The notes under the pieces were generated by a model that had not been told where the DNA came from, searched no databases, and worked only from the letters and a program-made list of their open reading frames with translations. Position numbers and translations under genes: made by a program. From assembly GCF_001431595.1 (NCBI RefSeq), contig NZ_LDJO01000021.1, positions 44,293-108,292 of the forward strand: 64,000 bases of DNA, given 5' to 3'. Within the stretch, counting starts at the first letter, position 1, and each line of letters begins with the position of its first letter. The stretch comes from Stenotrophomonas acidaminiphila. GTDB lineage: Bacteria > Pseudomonadota > Gammaproteobacteria > Xanthomonadales > Xanthomonadaceae. Below are positions 8,847-17,673 of the stretch, piece after piece.

Positions 8847-10934
8847 TCAGGTGCGCTCGTGCAGATAGCCGTTCAGGCCCTTGGCACGCAGCAGCTGCGC
8901 GGCGCCGGCCCAGTCCAGCGGCCTGCCGCTGTCCAGGCGTTCGAGCACGGCGACGATCGCCAGTTCCACCTCGGGCAGCTGCGCCGCCTCCGGCAGGCGT
9001 GCGCGCTGGTCGATCGCTTCGTACAGCACGGCATTGGCCTCGGCATAGCCCAGCAGGTCGGTGGCACCGTGCTGCGCGCGCCAGCGCTTGCCATCGAGCA
9101 CGGCGTTGACGTGCGACTGGATCAGGTAGGTGGCACGGCCGATCAGCTTGAGATTGCCCGGCTGCACCGCGGTCATGGTGTTGCCCACGGTGCGCCCGAG
9201 CCGCGCCATCACCGCGGTCGAATGCGCATTGAGCAGCATCTTCAGCGCCAGCGTGCGGTCCAGGCCGAGCGGATCGTTGCCCTGCGGCAGTTCCAGCGCG
9301 ATGTCGCGGGGCATGCCGTCCAGCGCCTTGCCGGCATCGCCGGAGGCCGCGCCGTGCCCCACGGTGACGGTCAGCCGGCCGGCGCCGGCGTCGCCGAACG
9401 CCTGCCACCATTGCCGGGCCAGCGCATCCATCGGCTCGCCGGCATAGCGCAGCAGCACGCCCAGGTCGCCCGCCTGCGGCGGCAGCCGCTCGCGGTTGGC
9501 CGGCGACCAGGACAGGTCGTACAGGGCCTGCTGCTCGGCGCCGGCGCGTTCCAGGCTGCGCAGCGCGGTGGCACGCAGCGCCGGGTCGTCCACCTTCTGC
9601 TCGAACTGCGGGCGGTACTGCGCGGCATCCAGCCCGTGGAACGGGCGGTGCAGCAGTGCGTCCCAGGCCGCCTGCGGCGTCGCCACCGGCGCCCAGACGC
9701 GGATCCACGACGCAGGCGGCGTCGTATCGGTGCGGTCCAGCGGCGCCAGCCGGAACGTCGGCGCGCGTTCGGTCACGTCCACGAACACCGGCATCAGCGC
9801 CTGCCCGGCCAGGTAGGTGGCGTGGTGGCCACCGGCATAGGCCTGGGCCTCGCGCACGGTCCACTGCGCCAGTTGCGGGGCGCTGGCCGCAACGCTGCGC
9901 TGCAGGCCGGCGAAGCCGCGCAGGCGGCTCTCCAGGGTGTCCTTGGAATCCAGCCCCAGGCGCCGTGCGTCGGCCGCGTCCAGCTGCGGCAGCAGCAGCG
10001 CGCGCAGCGCGTCTTCCAGCACCAGCCCCAGCGCGTACAGGCTGGTGGTGGTGGCCTGCATGCGGGTGGACCCGGTGATGGCCTGCGGGCCGGTGGGCAG
10101 CGCGATCTTGTGGATGCGCGCATCGTCGAGCACGCGACGGCTGCGCTCGAACGGGCGCAGCACCTCGTCCGGGTTGTTGTAGACGAACCAGACCCGGTCG
10201 GTACCCGCGCCACGCTCATCGGCGGCGGCCAGCGCGGTGCCGATCACCGCCGAGGTCTCGCCTCCCTCGGTCACCGCGAACACCACGTCGTCGGCGCTGA
10301 TGCCGTCATCGCGCATCTGCAGCGCACCGATCAGCTGGAGGTCCTCGAAGCCCTCCAGCGAGCTGATCAGCGCGCGGTCGCCGCCGGTGATCTCGCCGCG
10401 CACGCGCTCGCCCAGGCCGGCCGGCAACGCAGCGGCGACGCGCGGCCACGCCGGGTCGGCCTGCAGGCGCTTCCAGAACGGCCGCCACACGCCGCTCTCC
10501 AGCGTTTCGGCCAGGCGCCCGGTGGAGCCGGTGCCATAGAAGTAGATGCGGTGGCCGTCGCGCAGCGCGCGCTGCACCGCCGCCGAGGCCGCATGCAGGC
10601 GGGCCATGCGCTGCGGATCATCGGCCAGCGCGGCGAAGGCGCGGGCCACGTCCTCGTCGACCGAGAACAGCTGCGACAGTGCCTGCGCCGGATCGTGCGC
10701 GGCCACTTCGCTCAGGTTCCAGGTGCGGGGATGGCGCTGTTCGGTCAGCAGCGTGTGCAGCTGGAACTGGGTGCGCTGCTGCACGAATTCGGTGGAGGCC
10801 GGCGCCGGCGACAGGCCCAGCCGACCGGTGCCATCGGCGGCGAGGGCAGCCGGGCTGATCGCGGCCAGGCTCAGGGCGAACGTCATGGCGATGCGTCCGG
10901 TACGGGGGGAAGATGCACGGTTGGGTCGAGTCAT
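8847..10934 (-). CDS. Secreted MurQ/GCKR-like SIS-domain protein
   Basis: A 695-residue protein related to N-acetylmuramic acid 6-phosphate etherase (MurQ) but about twice its length. Residues 1-33 look like a Sec signal peptide (ISPAALA, cleavage near 32). A first SIS module has YGTGSTGRL (133-141), GGDRALISSLEGFED (184-198, with the MurQ-type Glu) and GPQAITGSTR (282-291). The MurQ helical signature then appears far downstream as NAHSTAVMARLGRTVGN (569-585), with about 270 residues between that may form a second SIS module, as in glucokinase regulatory protein. MurQ acts in the cytoplasm on a phosphorylated sugar, so an exported version is unexpected; it may open the MurNAc lactyl ether differently or only bind ligand. 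The ATG is 10 bp after the upstream amidase stop. No internal Met removes the signal peptide without cutting the domain. Confidence 0.82.
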   Translation of the reverse strand: MTRPNRASSPRTGRIAMTFALSLAAISPAALAADGTGRLGLSPAPASTEFVQQRTQFQLHTLLTEQRHPRTWNLSEVAAHDPAQALSQLFSVDEDVARAFAALADDPQRMARLHAASAAVQRALRDGHRIYFYGTGSTGRLAETLESGVWRPFWKRLQADPAWPRVAAALPAGLGERVRGEITGGDRALISSLEGFEDLQLIGALQMRDDGISADDVVFAVTEGGETSAVIGTALAAADERGAGTDRVWFVYNNPDEVLRPFERSRRVLDDARIHKIALPTGPQAITGSTRMQATTTSLYALGLVLEDALRALLLPQLDAADARRLGLDSKDTLESRLRGFAGLQRSVAASAPQLAQWTVREAQAYAGGHHATYLAGQALMPVFVDVTERAPTFRLAPLDRTDTTPPASWIRVWAPVATPQAAWDALLHRPFHGLDAAQYRPQFEQKVDDPALRATALRSLERAGAEQQALYDLSWSPANRERLPPQAGDLGVLLRYAGEPMDALARQWWQAFGDAGAGRLTVTVGHGAASGDAGKALDGMPRDIALELPQGNDPLGLDRTLALKMLLNAHSTAVMARLGRTVGNTMTAVQPGNLKLIGRATYLIQSHVNAVLDGKRWRAQHGATDLLGYAEANAVLYEAIDQRARLPEAAQLPEVELAIVAVLERLDSGRPLDWAGAAQLLRAKGLNGYLHERT

Positions 10935-10944
10935 GCGGCCGGCC

Positions 10945-11703
10945 TCAGCGGTGGGTGGCCGGTGCGGCCGGTGCGGGCGTGGCCAGCGCATGCAGGATGC
11001 GCAGGTCCTCGGCGTCCAGCTCGGTACCGCCCTGGCCACGGAAATGGTTGCGGAACGCGCGCACGGTGGCGGCGCGGTCGTCCAGCGGGTAGCCGATCAG
11101 GCGCAGCGCGGTCCACGGGTCGAACCCGTCCGGTGCCGGCGGCGCATCGGCGGCCGGCCAACGACCGAAGCCGGCGTCGGCCAGGCGCTTCCACGGGAAC
11201 AGCGGGCCCGGGTCGGGCTTGCGCGTCGGCGCCAGGTCCTGGTGGCCGATGATCTGGCTGCGCGGGATGCGCAGGCGCGTGCACAGGTCGTCCAGCAGCA
11301 GCAGCAGGCTCTGCACCTGCGCCTCGGCGAACGGCGACTTGCCGTCGTTGTCCAGCTCGATGCCGATGGAGGCGGAGTTGAGGTCGGTGAACGGGCCCCA
11401 GCTGCCGGCACCCGCATGCCAGGCGCGGCGCTCGTCGCTGACCAGCTGGTAGCGCGTGCCGTCGGCGCCGATCAGGTAATGCGCGCTGACCGGGCCGCCA
11501 CTGTTGCGGCCGCGCAGCGTATCCAGGCTCTGCTGCACCGATTCCTGCTCGGTGAAGTGGATGACGATCAGGTTGGGCCGGCGCACGTCCTGGTTCGGCG
11601 AAGGCACCCAGCCTGCCAGCGGGTTGCGCGGCGGCGCGTGGCCGCAGGCGGTGAGCAGGGCCAGCAACGCGGCCGGGAGCAACAGCTTGGTGGACATCTT
11701 CAT
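10945..11703 (-). CDS. Lipoprotein N-acetylmuramoyl-L-alanine amidase (Amidase_2)
   Basis: A 252-residue AmiD/AmpD-type zinc amidase. The lipobox LLTAC (Cys about 21) predicts lipid anchoring. Amidase_2 features follow: the first zinc His in LIVIHFT, SAHYLIGADG, the NSASIGIELDN core, and IGHQDLAPTRKPDPG carrying the second His and the Asp ligand. Family knowledge: cleaves the amide between MurNAc and L-Ala, preferring anhydro-muropeptides. The ATG at 11703 has GAGG 6 bases upstream. It lies between the TonB receptor and the SIS protein and is a paralogue of the amidase at 16831-17673. Confidence 0.92.
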   Translation of the reverse strand: MKMSTKLLLPAALLALLTACGHAPPRNPLAGWVPSPNQDVRRPNLIVIHFTEQESVQQSLDTLRGRNSGGPVSAHYLIGADGTRYQLVSDERRAWHAGAGSWGPFTDLNSASIGIELDNDGKSPFAEAQVQSLLLLLDDLCTRLRIPRSQIIGHQDLAPTRKPDPGPLFPWKRLADAGFGRWPAADAPPAPDGFDPWTALRLIGYPLDDRAATVRAFRNHFRGQGGTELDAEDLRILHALATPAPAAPATHR

Positions 11704-11846
11704 CAACGCCTCGCTTGCACGACGGTGGTGCGTGAATCAAGGCAGGGCCGGCGTGCGGCCTGCCGACAACACGAAGAAAGCGCCTTCGCCGCCGCCGGTT
11801 GCCGGGCGGCGGCGAAAGGGGCCCGGAGACCGGGCCCGCGGTTGCG

Positions 11847-14735
11847 TCACTGGAAGCGGTACTCCAGCAGCAGGTTGAAGGAACGGCCGCGCGGGTCGGC
11901 CACGCGCGCTTCCCAGCCCGCGCCGTCGCCGTCGTCCAGGTAGCGGACGGTGAACGGCGGATCGGTGTTGAGCAGGTTGCGGATGCCGAACGTCGCCTTC
12001 AGGTTCTCCATGCCGGTCCAGGTCAGGCTGTAGTTGTAGGTGATGTAGGCATCGACGTTGCCGTCCCACGCCGGCGGGTTGTAGCCGTTGACGACGCCGC
12101 CCGGCTTCCAGTCCTTGTAGCCGCCACGGTACACCTGGGTCAGCGTGTGCGCCCAGTCGCCCCTGGCCCAGCCGGCGCTGACGGTGTGCTTCCACCTGAT
12201 CGGCAGGTTGTAGTAGCGCTCGTACTCGCCGACCAGGTTGTCGCTGTAGGGCAGGCTGTCGAAGGTCTTGGTCCTGAACGTGTCCAGGTAATTGCCGTTG
12301 AGGTGGATGTTCCAGGTACCGCCGGCCAGGTCGCCGCGCACGTTGGAGTCCAGCTCGATGCCACGGGTCAGGGTGCCGCCGGTGTTGATGTAGCGCTGGT
12401 CGATGGCAATGATCTTGCCGCCCGAGTCGCGGATGAAGTTGGAGGCGTACAGCGGGTAGTTGGCCGTCATCGTCGACAGGTTGAAGCCGCTGCGGATCGT
12501 GTTGGTACGCTCGATCTCCCACCAGTCGACGCTGACGTTGAAGTTGCCGTTGGGCGCGATCACGAAGCCGATGCTGCGCTGTTCGGCCTCTTCCGGCTTC
12601 AGGTTCGGATTGCCGCCGGTGATGATGTCCGGGCGGATCTGCTCGCTGCAGTTGGCCACGTCCGGGTTGTACTGGCCCTTCGGGCAGGTCGCCGGGTCGG
12701 CCAGGTCCAGGCCGGTGTACTGGGTCTCGGTGACGCCGCGGAACAGCTTGGCGAAATCAGGCACCTTGAAGCCGGTGCTGTAGGAGCCGCGGAACACCAG
12801 CCAGTCCATCGGCTGCCACTTGAACGAGTACTTCGGATTGGTGGTGCCGCCGAAGCCGTCGTAACGGTCGTGGCGCACGGCCAGGTTGACCTCCAGGCTG
12901 TCGACCACCGGCAGGTTGACCTCGGCGAACACCGCCTTGACGTTGCGCTGCTTGGGCGACATGTAGTTGGAGGCATCGCCGGGAACACCGAACACGTAGG
13001 CGTTGCCCGCCACCCATTCGGCCGGGCCGCCGAACTCGTATTCCTCGCGGCGCACGTCCACGCCCGCCGCCGCCTGCACGTCGTTGTCGCTCCACAGGCG
13101 GAAGCCGAGGCTGCCGCTGAAGCTGGCGTCGAAGGTGGTCATGGTCGAGGTGCCTTCGTAGATCTGCAGGCCGCTTGCGTCGGCCGCGGCCAGCGCGTCG
13201 TAGGCCGCCTGCGACTGGCTCTGGCCCGGCATCAGGAACGGGTTGAGCACGCCGTTCTTCAATGCCGCCTTCAGCTGCGGGGTGTAGTAGTAGCCACCGG
13301 CGGTCATCGACTCGGCCTTGCTCTGCGCGCGCGACAGGCCGATGTTGTAATCCCAGCTGCCGAGGCTGCCGGTCATGCCCAGCAGCGCGCGGTAGGCCTT
13401 GGTGGTGGTCTCGATCTGGCGCGGGCCGCAGACTTCGCAGCGCCAGCGGTAGGCAATGGGGCTGCCATAGACCAGGTTGGCCTGGTTGCCGAAATAATCG
13501 TGCAGCTGGTTGTAGATGGCGTCGTAGGTCGCCTTGGTGTTGGCGTTGAGCTCGTAGGCATCGAGCTGGGTGGCGCTGGCGTTGATGCTGGTGGTGATCT
13601 GCTGCGCCTCGAACTGGCGCTTGGACGTCACCTTCGAGCCCATGAACTCGGCGAAGAACTCATGGTTTTCGCCGACCTTGAAGGTGGCGCGGCCGATGCC
13701 CTGCACCGTGTCCACCGGCTGCTGGATGGTGCGCGCGCGGCCGTAGTCCCAGGCGCAGCCGAAGCTGGCACCGGGGCTGGCCCAGATCTTGTCGCCGTAG
13801 TCGCCCATCATGTCGCCGCCGTTCTCGCAGCCGGCGCCGCCGGGCAGGCGCAACGTGTTGATGGTGGTCTTGGTGAGGCCGGTGACCGGGTCCTTCAGGC
13901 CGCCGCCGATCATGCTGCCGGTGCCGGTGACGATGTTGGCGAACGGCGTGCCGCGGGTATCCGGCGACAGGCCGCGGTCGGCCTGGAAGCTGTTGACGAA
14001 GTCGCGCTGGTTGCCGCGCAGGATCTTGTTCTGCTTGACGTTGACCGCGGCCCAGACGTTCCAGCGGTCGTTGTCCAGGTCGCCCCAGCCCCCCAGCAGG
14101 CTGCCGTGGAAGATGTTGCCGCCGCCTTCCTGGGTCACGTCGGCACCGGCGGTGAGGGTGATGCCCTGGTAGTTGTTGCGGGTGATGAAGTTGATCACGC
14201 CGCCGATGGCGTCGGTGCCGTACACGGCCGACGCGCCGTCGCGCAGCACTTCCACGCGCTCGATCGCGGCGAACGGGATCGAGTTCAGGTCGACCACCTG
14301 GCCCGCCAGGCCGTGCGCGGCGACGCGGCGGCCATTGAGCAGCACCAGGGTCGCGTCGGCACCCTGTCCGCGCAGGTTGGCGCCGGACACGCCGTTGTTG
14401 CCGCGGGTGCCCGGGGGGGCGACGCCGCTGTTGGCGGCCAGGCTGTCCGGGCCGCTGCTGGCGATGTTGAGCTGCTGCAGCAGCTGTTCGGCCGACGTGA
14501 TGCCCTGGGCCTCGATCTCGGCCTTCTGGATGATGGTGACGGGCATCGCCGCCTCGACATCGGTGCGCTTGATGCGCGAGCCGGTGACTTCGATCTTGTC
14601 GAGCGTGCGCGCCTCGGGCGACGCGGCGGCGGCCGTGGGCTGGGACTGCGCGAACGCGGCCAGCGGGCTGCCGAGCGCCAGCAGCAGGGCGGCGCTCAGG
14701 TGGTGCATTCGTGGGGGACGTGCGGTTGCGGACAT
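11847..14735 (-). CDS. TonB-dependent outer-membrane receptor (first of two in the locus)
   Basis: A 962-residue outer-membrane receptor. Signal peptide ends at AAFAQ. A TonB-box-like start (LDKIEVTGSRI) is followed by the plug domain (PVTIIQKAEIEAQG, TLVLLNGRRVA, AIERVEVLRDGASAVYG) and a 22-strand barrel ending in YRF-Gln. The start MSATARPP has GGAGAGAG 9 bases upstream. Family knowledge: such receptors import scarce ligands through the outer membrane using TonB energy. It heads the amidase/SIS/VanX operon, so muropeptide or stem-peptide uptake is the likely role (inference). Transcription probably starts near 15074, giving a leader of about 340 nt. Confidence 0.93.
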   Translation of the reverse strand: MSATARPPRMHHLSAALLLALGSPLAAFAQSQPTAAAASPEARTLDKIEVTGSRIKRTDVEAAMPVTIIQKAEIEAQGITSAEQLLQQLNIASSGPDSLAANSGVAPPGTRGNNGVSGANLRGQGADATLVLLNGRRVAAHGLAGQVVDLNSIPFAAIERVEVLRDGASAVYGTDAIGGVINFITRNNYQGITLTAGADVTQEGGGNIFHGSLLGGWGDLDNDRWNVWAAVNVKQNKILRGNQRDFVNSFQADRGLSPDTRGTPFANIVTGTGSMIGGGLKDPVTGLTKTTINTLRLPGGAGCENGGDMMGDYGDKIWASPGASFGCAWDYGRARTIQQPVDTVQGIGRATFKVGENHEFFAEFMGSKVTSKRQFEAQQITTSINASATQLDAYELNANTKATYDAIYNQLHDYFGNQANLVYGSPIAYRWRCEVCGPRQIETTTKAYRALLGMTGSLGSWDYNIGLSRAQSKAESMTAGGYYYTPQLKAALKNGVLNPFLMPGQSQSQAAYDALAAADASGLQIYEGTSTMTTFDASFSGSLGFRLWSDNDVQAAAGVDVRREEYEFGGPAEWVAGNAYVFGVPGDASNYMSPKQRNVKAVFAEVNLPVVDSLEVNLAVRHDRYDGFGGTTNPKYSFKWQPMDWLVFRGSYSTGFKVPDFAKLFRGVTETQYTGLDLADPATCPKGQYNPDVANCSEQIRPDIITGGNPNLKPEEAEQRSIGFVIAPNGNFNVSVDWWEIERTNTIRSGFNLSTMTANYPLYASNFIRDSGGKIIAIDQRYINTGGTLTRGIELDSNVRGDLAGGTWNIHLNGNYLDTFRTKTFDSLPYSDNLVGEYERYYNLPIRWKHTVSAGWARGDWAHTLTQVYRGGYKDWKPGGVVNGYNPPAWDGNVDAYITYNYSLTWTGMENLKATFGIRNLLNTDPPFTVRYLDDGDGAGWEARVADPRGRSFNLLLEYRFQ

Positions 14736-15005
14736 GCTCTCTCTCCAGAAATGGGCGCGTAACGTGGGTGCTGCAGGAGCGATGCCGGCGCACTTGCAAT
14801 CCGTGCTGGCGGGGGTACGGCGACCATCCATCGATCCTCAAGGGGGGCGGCACGATTCCGCCAAGGCAACGGGATCCACGGCCACCGCGGCGGGGGCCGT
14901 GCCTCTCCTCTCCTTCCATGGTTGCACCGCACCGGGGAGCGTCCTTGTCTGCCGGCCTGCAACATGCCAAGCCCCGACTGCAGGCCTGTCCAGCGCCGGG
15001 ATTGC

Positions 15006-15032
15006 CCGTCCGGGACGCTGAGGCCCGGACGG
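15006..15032 (-). promoter_or_regulatory. Hairpin in the long leader of the first TonB receptor
   Basis: A perfect 9-bp stem, CCGTCCGGG / CCCGGACGG, with a 9-base loop. It falls about 40-70 nt downstream of the predicted start of transcription on the minus strand. The T run lies upstream of the stem on that strand, so it is not a simple terminator. It could be part of a structured 5' leader. Confidence 0.4.
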
Positions 15033-15080
15033 AAAAAACGGCCGGCGCATGCGCCCCCGTCCGAACCCCGTTTCACAGCT

Positions 15081-15109
15081 GTTTAACACGGGCTGAATCC
15101 GGCGGTCAA
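15081..15109 (-). promoter_or_regulatory. Candidate sigma-70 promoter for the first TonB-receptor operon
   Basis: On the minus strand: -35 TTGACC (15109-15104), a 17-bp spacer, and -10 TTAAAC (15086-15081). The same layout is found before the transglutaminase gene at 23658-23685, including the neighbouring CGTGTTA sequence. Expected transcription start is near 15074. Confidence 0.6.
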
Positions 15110-15154
15110 TAAACTATTCCCCATACCCCAAGGCTATGGAAATAAAATATTTTC
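15105..15154 (-). promoter_or_regulatory. Paired GGAATA/TATTCC-like elements upstream of the promoter
   Basis: On the minus strand, an element GGAATAGTTTATTGAC (15120-15105) overlaps the -35, and a second, GAAAATATTTTATTTCC (15154-15138), lies about 34 bp further upstream. The same two elements with nearly the same spacing precede the transglutaminase gene. Probably binding sites for a dimeric regulator; the RpiR-type protein at 27100-27954 is the obvious candidate in the window (inference). Confidence 0.5.
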
Positions 15155-15256
15155 GTGATGCGCCGCACAACATCCGCGGCATCATCACCGCCCATCGCAT
15201 GGCCATGACCGGCGTGCGGCCGGCATTGGCGCCGGCCGTCAGCTTCGCCCGCGCAT

Positions 15257-16813
15257 TCAGGGGCAGTCACCGACGCGGCGGAATTCCAGGTCCGGGTAGT
15301 CGTAGCTGAAGTCGATATCCGGATCGATGGCGCGCATGCGCAGGATGCGCTGCGCACCCTCGCCGGAAAACTCCAGCCATGCCTCGGCATCTTCGCCCAG
15401 CCCCTGCCATTGCACCCAGGGGCGGCCAGCCGAGCGCATGACCTGGCCGCGCATGGCCGGCGATTTCACCGCGGCGAACGCGATGCCGGCGCCAGCCGGA
15501 CACAGCATGACCTGTCCGAACCAGGGGTCGGTCCACACCCCGGCATCGGCGCCGAACTCACGTGCCGCGACCGCGACGGCCGGCGCCAGCACCGGGCGCA
15601 CGTGGCCTTCCGAGCGGCGTTGCGCCCGTTCCCGCTCCAGCAGCCCGGCGTAGTGCAGCACGTCATGGCCGGCGGCGGGCGCGGTCTGGCGCTTGAGCAG
15701 GGCCTGCATCAGCGCGGTGCGCGCGTCCTCGCCCTCGCCATTGATCAGGATCACCGCGCCGCCACGCCGGTCCGGCAGCAGTGCCAGCGACGAGTACATG
15801 CCCGACAACGTGCCGGTATGGGCCACCTTCCATTGCCCGTCCATGTCCGACAGGCGCCAGCCGTAGCCGTAGGCAAGGAAGTGGGTGTTGTCCCAGTCGC
15901 GCAGGCGCTGGCCGATGGGCATCGGCATGTGCGCGGTCCACAGCGCGCGGCGCTGGGTGGCGTCGAGCCAGCCCGGCGCCCGCGCCGGATCGAGCAGCGC
16001 CTGCATCCAGCGCAGCATGTCATCGAGGCTGCAGCGCACGCCGCCGGCGGCCATCGACGGGAAGTCGGACGCGGCGTCGCCATCGCGTCCCACCACCACG
16101 TTGCGGCCGTCCTTGCGGTAATGCGGCTGGGCGACATTGCCCGCCTTCGCCGGCGACCATTCGCCGACCTGGCAACGGTCCATGCCCAGCGGCACGAAGA
16201 TCTCCTGCCGCACCAGCGCCGCGTAGGACATGCCGCCGGCAGCAGCGGCCACCTCGCCGGCCACCACGTACAGCAGGTTGTCGTAGGCGTAGTCGGCGCG
16301 GAAGCTGCCGGCCGGCTTGAGGTGCGCCAGCCCGGCGATGATGTCCTGGCGGGTGAAGTGATTGGGCTCCGGCCACAGCATCAGGTCGCCGGCGCCCAGT
16401 CCCAGGCCGCTGTTGTGGATCAGCAGGTCGCCGACCTGCATGTTGCGCGTCACCCACGGGTCGTACATGCGGAACGCAGGCAGGTACCTGGTCACCGGAT
16501 CGTCCCAGCGCAGGCGCCCGGCCTGCACCAGCCGCGCCAGCACCGCCGCGGTCATCGCCTTGGTGTTGGAGGCGATCTTGAACAGCGTGTCGCCGTCGAC
16601 GTGCCGTCCCTCGCCTGCGGCCAGCTCGCCGCGGGTGGCGACATGCACCACCTTGCCGTCCTCGATCACGCCGACCGCCAGGCCCGGCAGGTGGTAATGC
16701 TCGAAGGCCTGCTGCACCACCGTGTCGTAGAACGCGGCATCGGCATCGGCGGCGGGTGCGGCGGCGTGGGCGATGCCCGGCAGCAGGGCGAGGCAGAGCA
16801 GGATCGGCTTCAT
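15257..16813 (-). CDS. Secreted serine hydrolase of the class C beta-lactamase/DD-peptidase family
   Basis: A 518-residue protein with a signal peptide (MKPILLCLALLPGIAHA) and a beta-lactamase-fold domain (about residues 30-370). The SxxK nucleophile motif is SNTK, the YxN motif is YDN (in YAYDNLLYVV), and HTG replaces KTG in KVAHTGTLSG. A C-terminal domain of about 140 residues follows, as in D-aminopeptidases and EstB/Pab87-like enzymes. Family knowledge: such enzymes hydrolyse D-amino-acid peptides or esters. It is the last gene of a minus-strand run beginning at 23623, 17 bp after the second amidase, which suggests action on peptidoglycan peptides. It could instead be an esterase. Confidence 0.88.
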   Translation of the reverse strand: MKPILLCLALLPGIAHAAAPAADADAAFYDTVVQQAFEHYHLPGLAVGVIEDGKVVHVATRGELAAGEGRHVDGDTLFKIASNTKAMTAAVLARLVQAGRLRWDDPVTRYLPAFRMYDPWVTRNMQVGDLLIHNSGLGLGAGDLMLWPEPNHFTRQDIIAGLAHLKPAGSFRADYAYDNLLYVVAGEVAAAAGGMSYAALVRQEIFVPLGMDRCQVGEWSPAKAGNVAQPHYRKDGRNVVVGRDGDAASDFPSMAAGGVRCSLDDMLRWMQALLDPARAPGWLDATQRRALWTAHMPMPIGQRLRDWDNTHFLAYGYGWRLSDMDGQWKVAHTGTLSGMYSSLALLPDRRGGAVILINGEGEDARTALMQALLKRQTAPAAGHDVLHYAGLLERERAQRRSEGHVRPVLAPAVAVAAREFGADAGVWTDPWFGQVMLCPAGAGIAFAAVKSPAMRGQVMRSAGRPWVQWQGLGEDAEAWLEFSGEGAQRILRMRAIDPDIDFSYDYPDLEFRRVGDCP

Positions 16814-16830
16814 CGACGCGCTCCGTGCCG

Positions 16831-17673
16831 TTACGGCGTATCGGTCGTGGTCGGCGCCGACGGCGCCCGGGCCTGCAGCAGCGACCGGCTCAGGCCGTAC
16901 AGGATGCGCCGGTCCTCGGCATCGAGCTCGGCGCCCTGGCTGCGCATGCCGCGGAAATGATGGCGGAAGGACTGCAGGGCGTTGGCACGGTCGTCCAGCG
17001 GATAGCCGATGGCGGCCATCGCCAGCCAGCCGTCGAACTCCGGCGGCGGATCGCCGGCGGCCGGGTCGGGCCAGATGCCGAAGCCGGCCTCGTGCAGGCG
17101 CTTCCAGGGGAACAGCGGGCCCGGGTCGATCTTGCGCCCCGGTGCCATGTCCTCATGGCCGATGACCTGCTGGCGCGGGATCCCCTGGCGCCGGGTCACG
17201 TCGTCGAGCAGCACGATGAGCTTTTCGATCTGCACATCCGGATACGGGCTGTAACCGTCGTTGTCGATCTCGATGCCGATCGACGCCGAGTTGAGATCGG
17301 TGATGGTGCCCCAGCGCCCGTCGCCGGCATGCCAGGCGCGCCTGCGCTCGTCCACCAGCTGGTACAGCGTGCCGTCCTTGCCCAGCAGGTAGTGCGCGCT
17401 GACCGGGCCGTTGCTGTTGGCGGTCCGCAGCGTGCGCAGGCTGCCCTCGGCGGTGTTGCCGGCGGTGTAGTGCAGCACCACCACCACCGGGCGTCGCGCA
17501 TCGAAATTCGGCGAACGTTCCCACCTGGCCAGCGGATTGCGGTGCGCGCAGGCACTCAGCAGCACCAGCAGGAGCAGCGCAACCAGCAGCCGCGGCAGCC
17601 CAGGACCCCAGCCTTGGGCCGGCCCACGTCCACCGGCCTGCGCCTGGGCAGCACGGGTTTTCCGATGCGTCAT
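16831..17673 (-). CDS. Lipoprotein N-acetylmuramoyl-L-alanine amidase, second paralogue
   Basis: A 280-residue Amidase_2 protein closely resembling the amidase at 10945-11703. It has a longer basic n-region, a hydrophobic run and lipobox LLSAC, then VVVLHYTAG (first zinc His), SAHYLLGKDG, LNSASIGIEIDNDG and VIGHEDMAPGRKIDPG (second His and Asp). Both share the tail GYPLDDRA...FRHHFRG and LDAEDRRIL. The ATG overlaps the stop of the diaminopimelate decarboxylase by 4 bp. Presumably both copies cut MurNAc-L-Ala bonds but on different fragments or in different membranes. Confidence 0.92.
   Translation of the reverse strand: MTHRKTRAAQAQAGGRGPAQGWGPGLPRLLVALLLLVLLSACAHRNPLARWERSPNFDARRPVVVVLHYTAGNTAEGSLRTLRTANSNGPVSAHYLLGKDGTLYQLVDERRRAWHAGDGRWGTITDLNSASIGIEIDNDGYSPYPDVQIEKLIVLLDDVTRRQGIPRQQVIGHEDMAPGRKIDPGPLFPWKRLHEAGFGIWPDPAAGDPPPEFDGWLAMAAIGYPLDDRANALQSFRHHFRGMRSQGAELDAEDRRILYGLSRSLLQARAPSAPTTTDTP

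Larger units (their letters stand above)
14736..15256. other. 521-bp upstream region of the first TonB receptor
   Basis: No credible gene. It contains the candidate promoter (15081-15109), upstream AT-rich elements (15105-15120 and 15138-15154) and a leader hairpin (15006-15032). Around the promoter the DNA is much more AT-rich than anything nearby. The part from 15160 to 15256 is featureless apart from moderate GC palindromes near the serine hydrolase stop. Confidence 0.6.

Noticed and set aside
7602..11252. A 1216-codon plus-strand open frame across five minus-strand genes
   Set aside because: It spans several real genes, has no domain, and shows the antisense composition bias.
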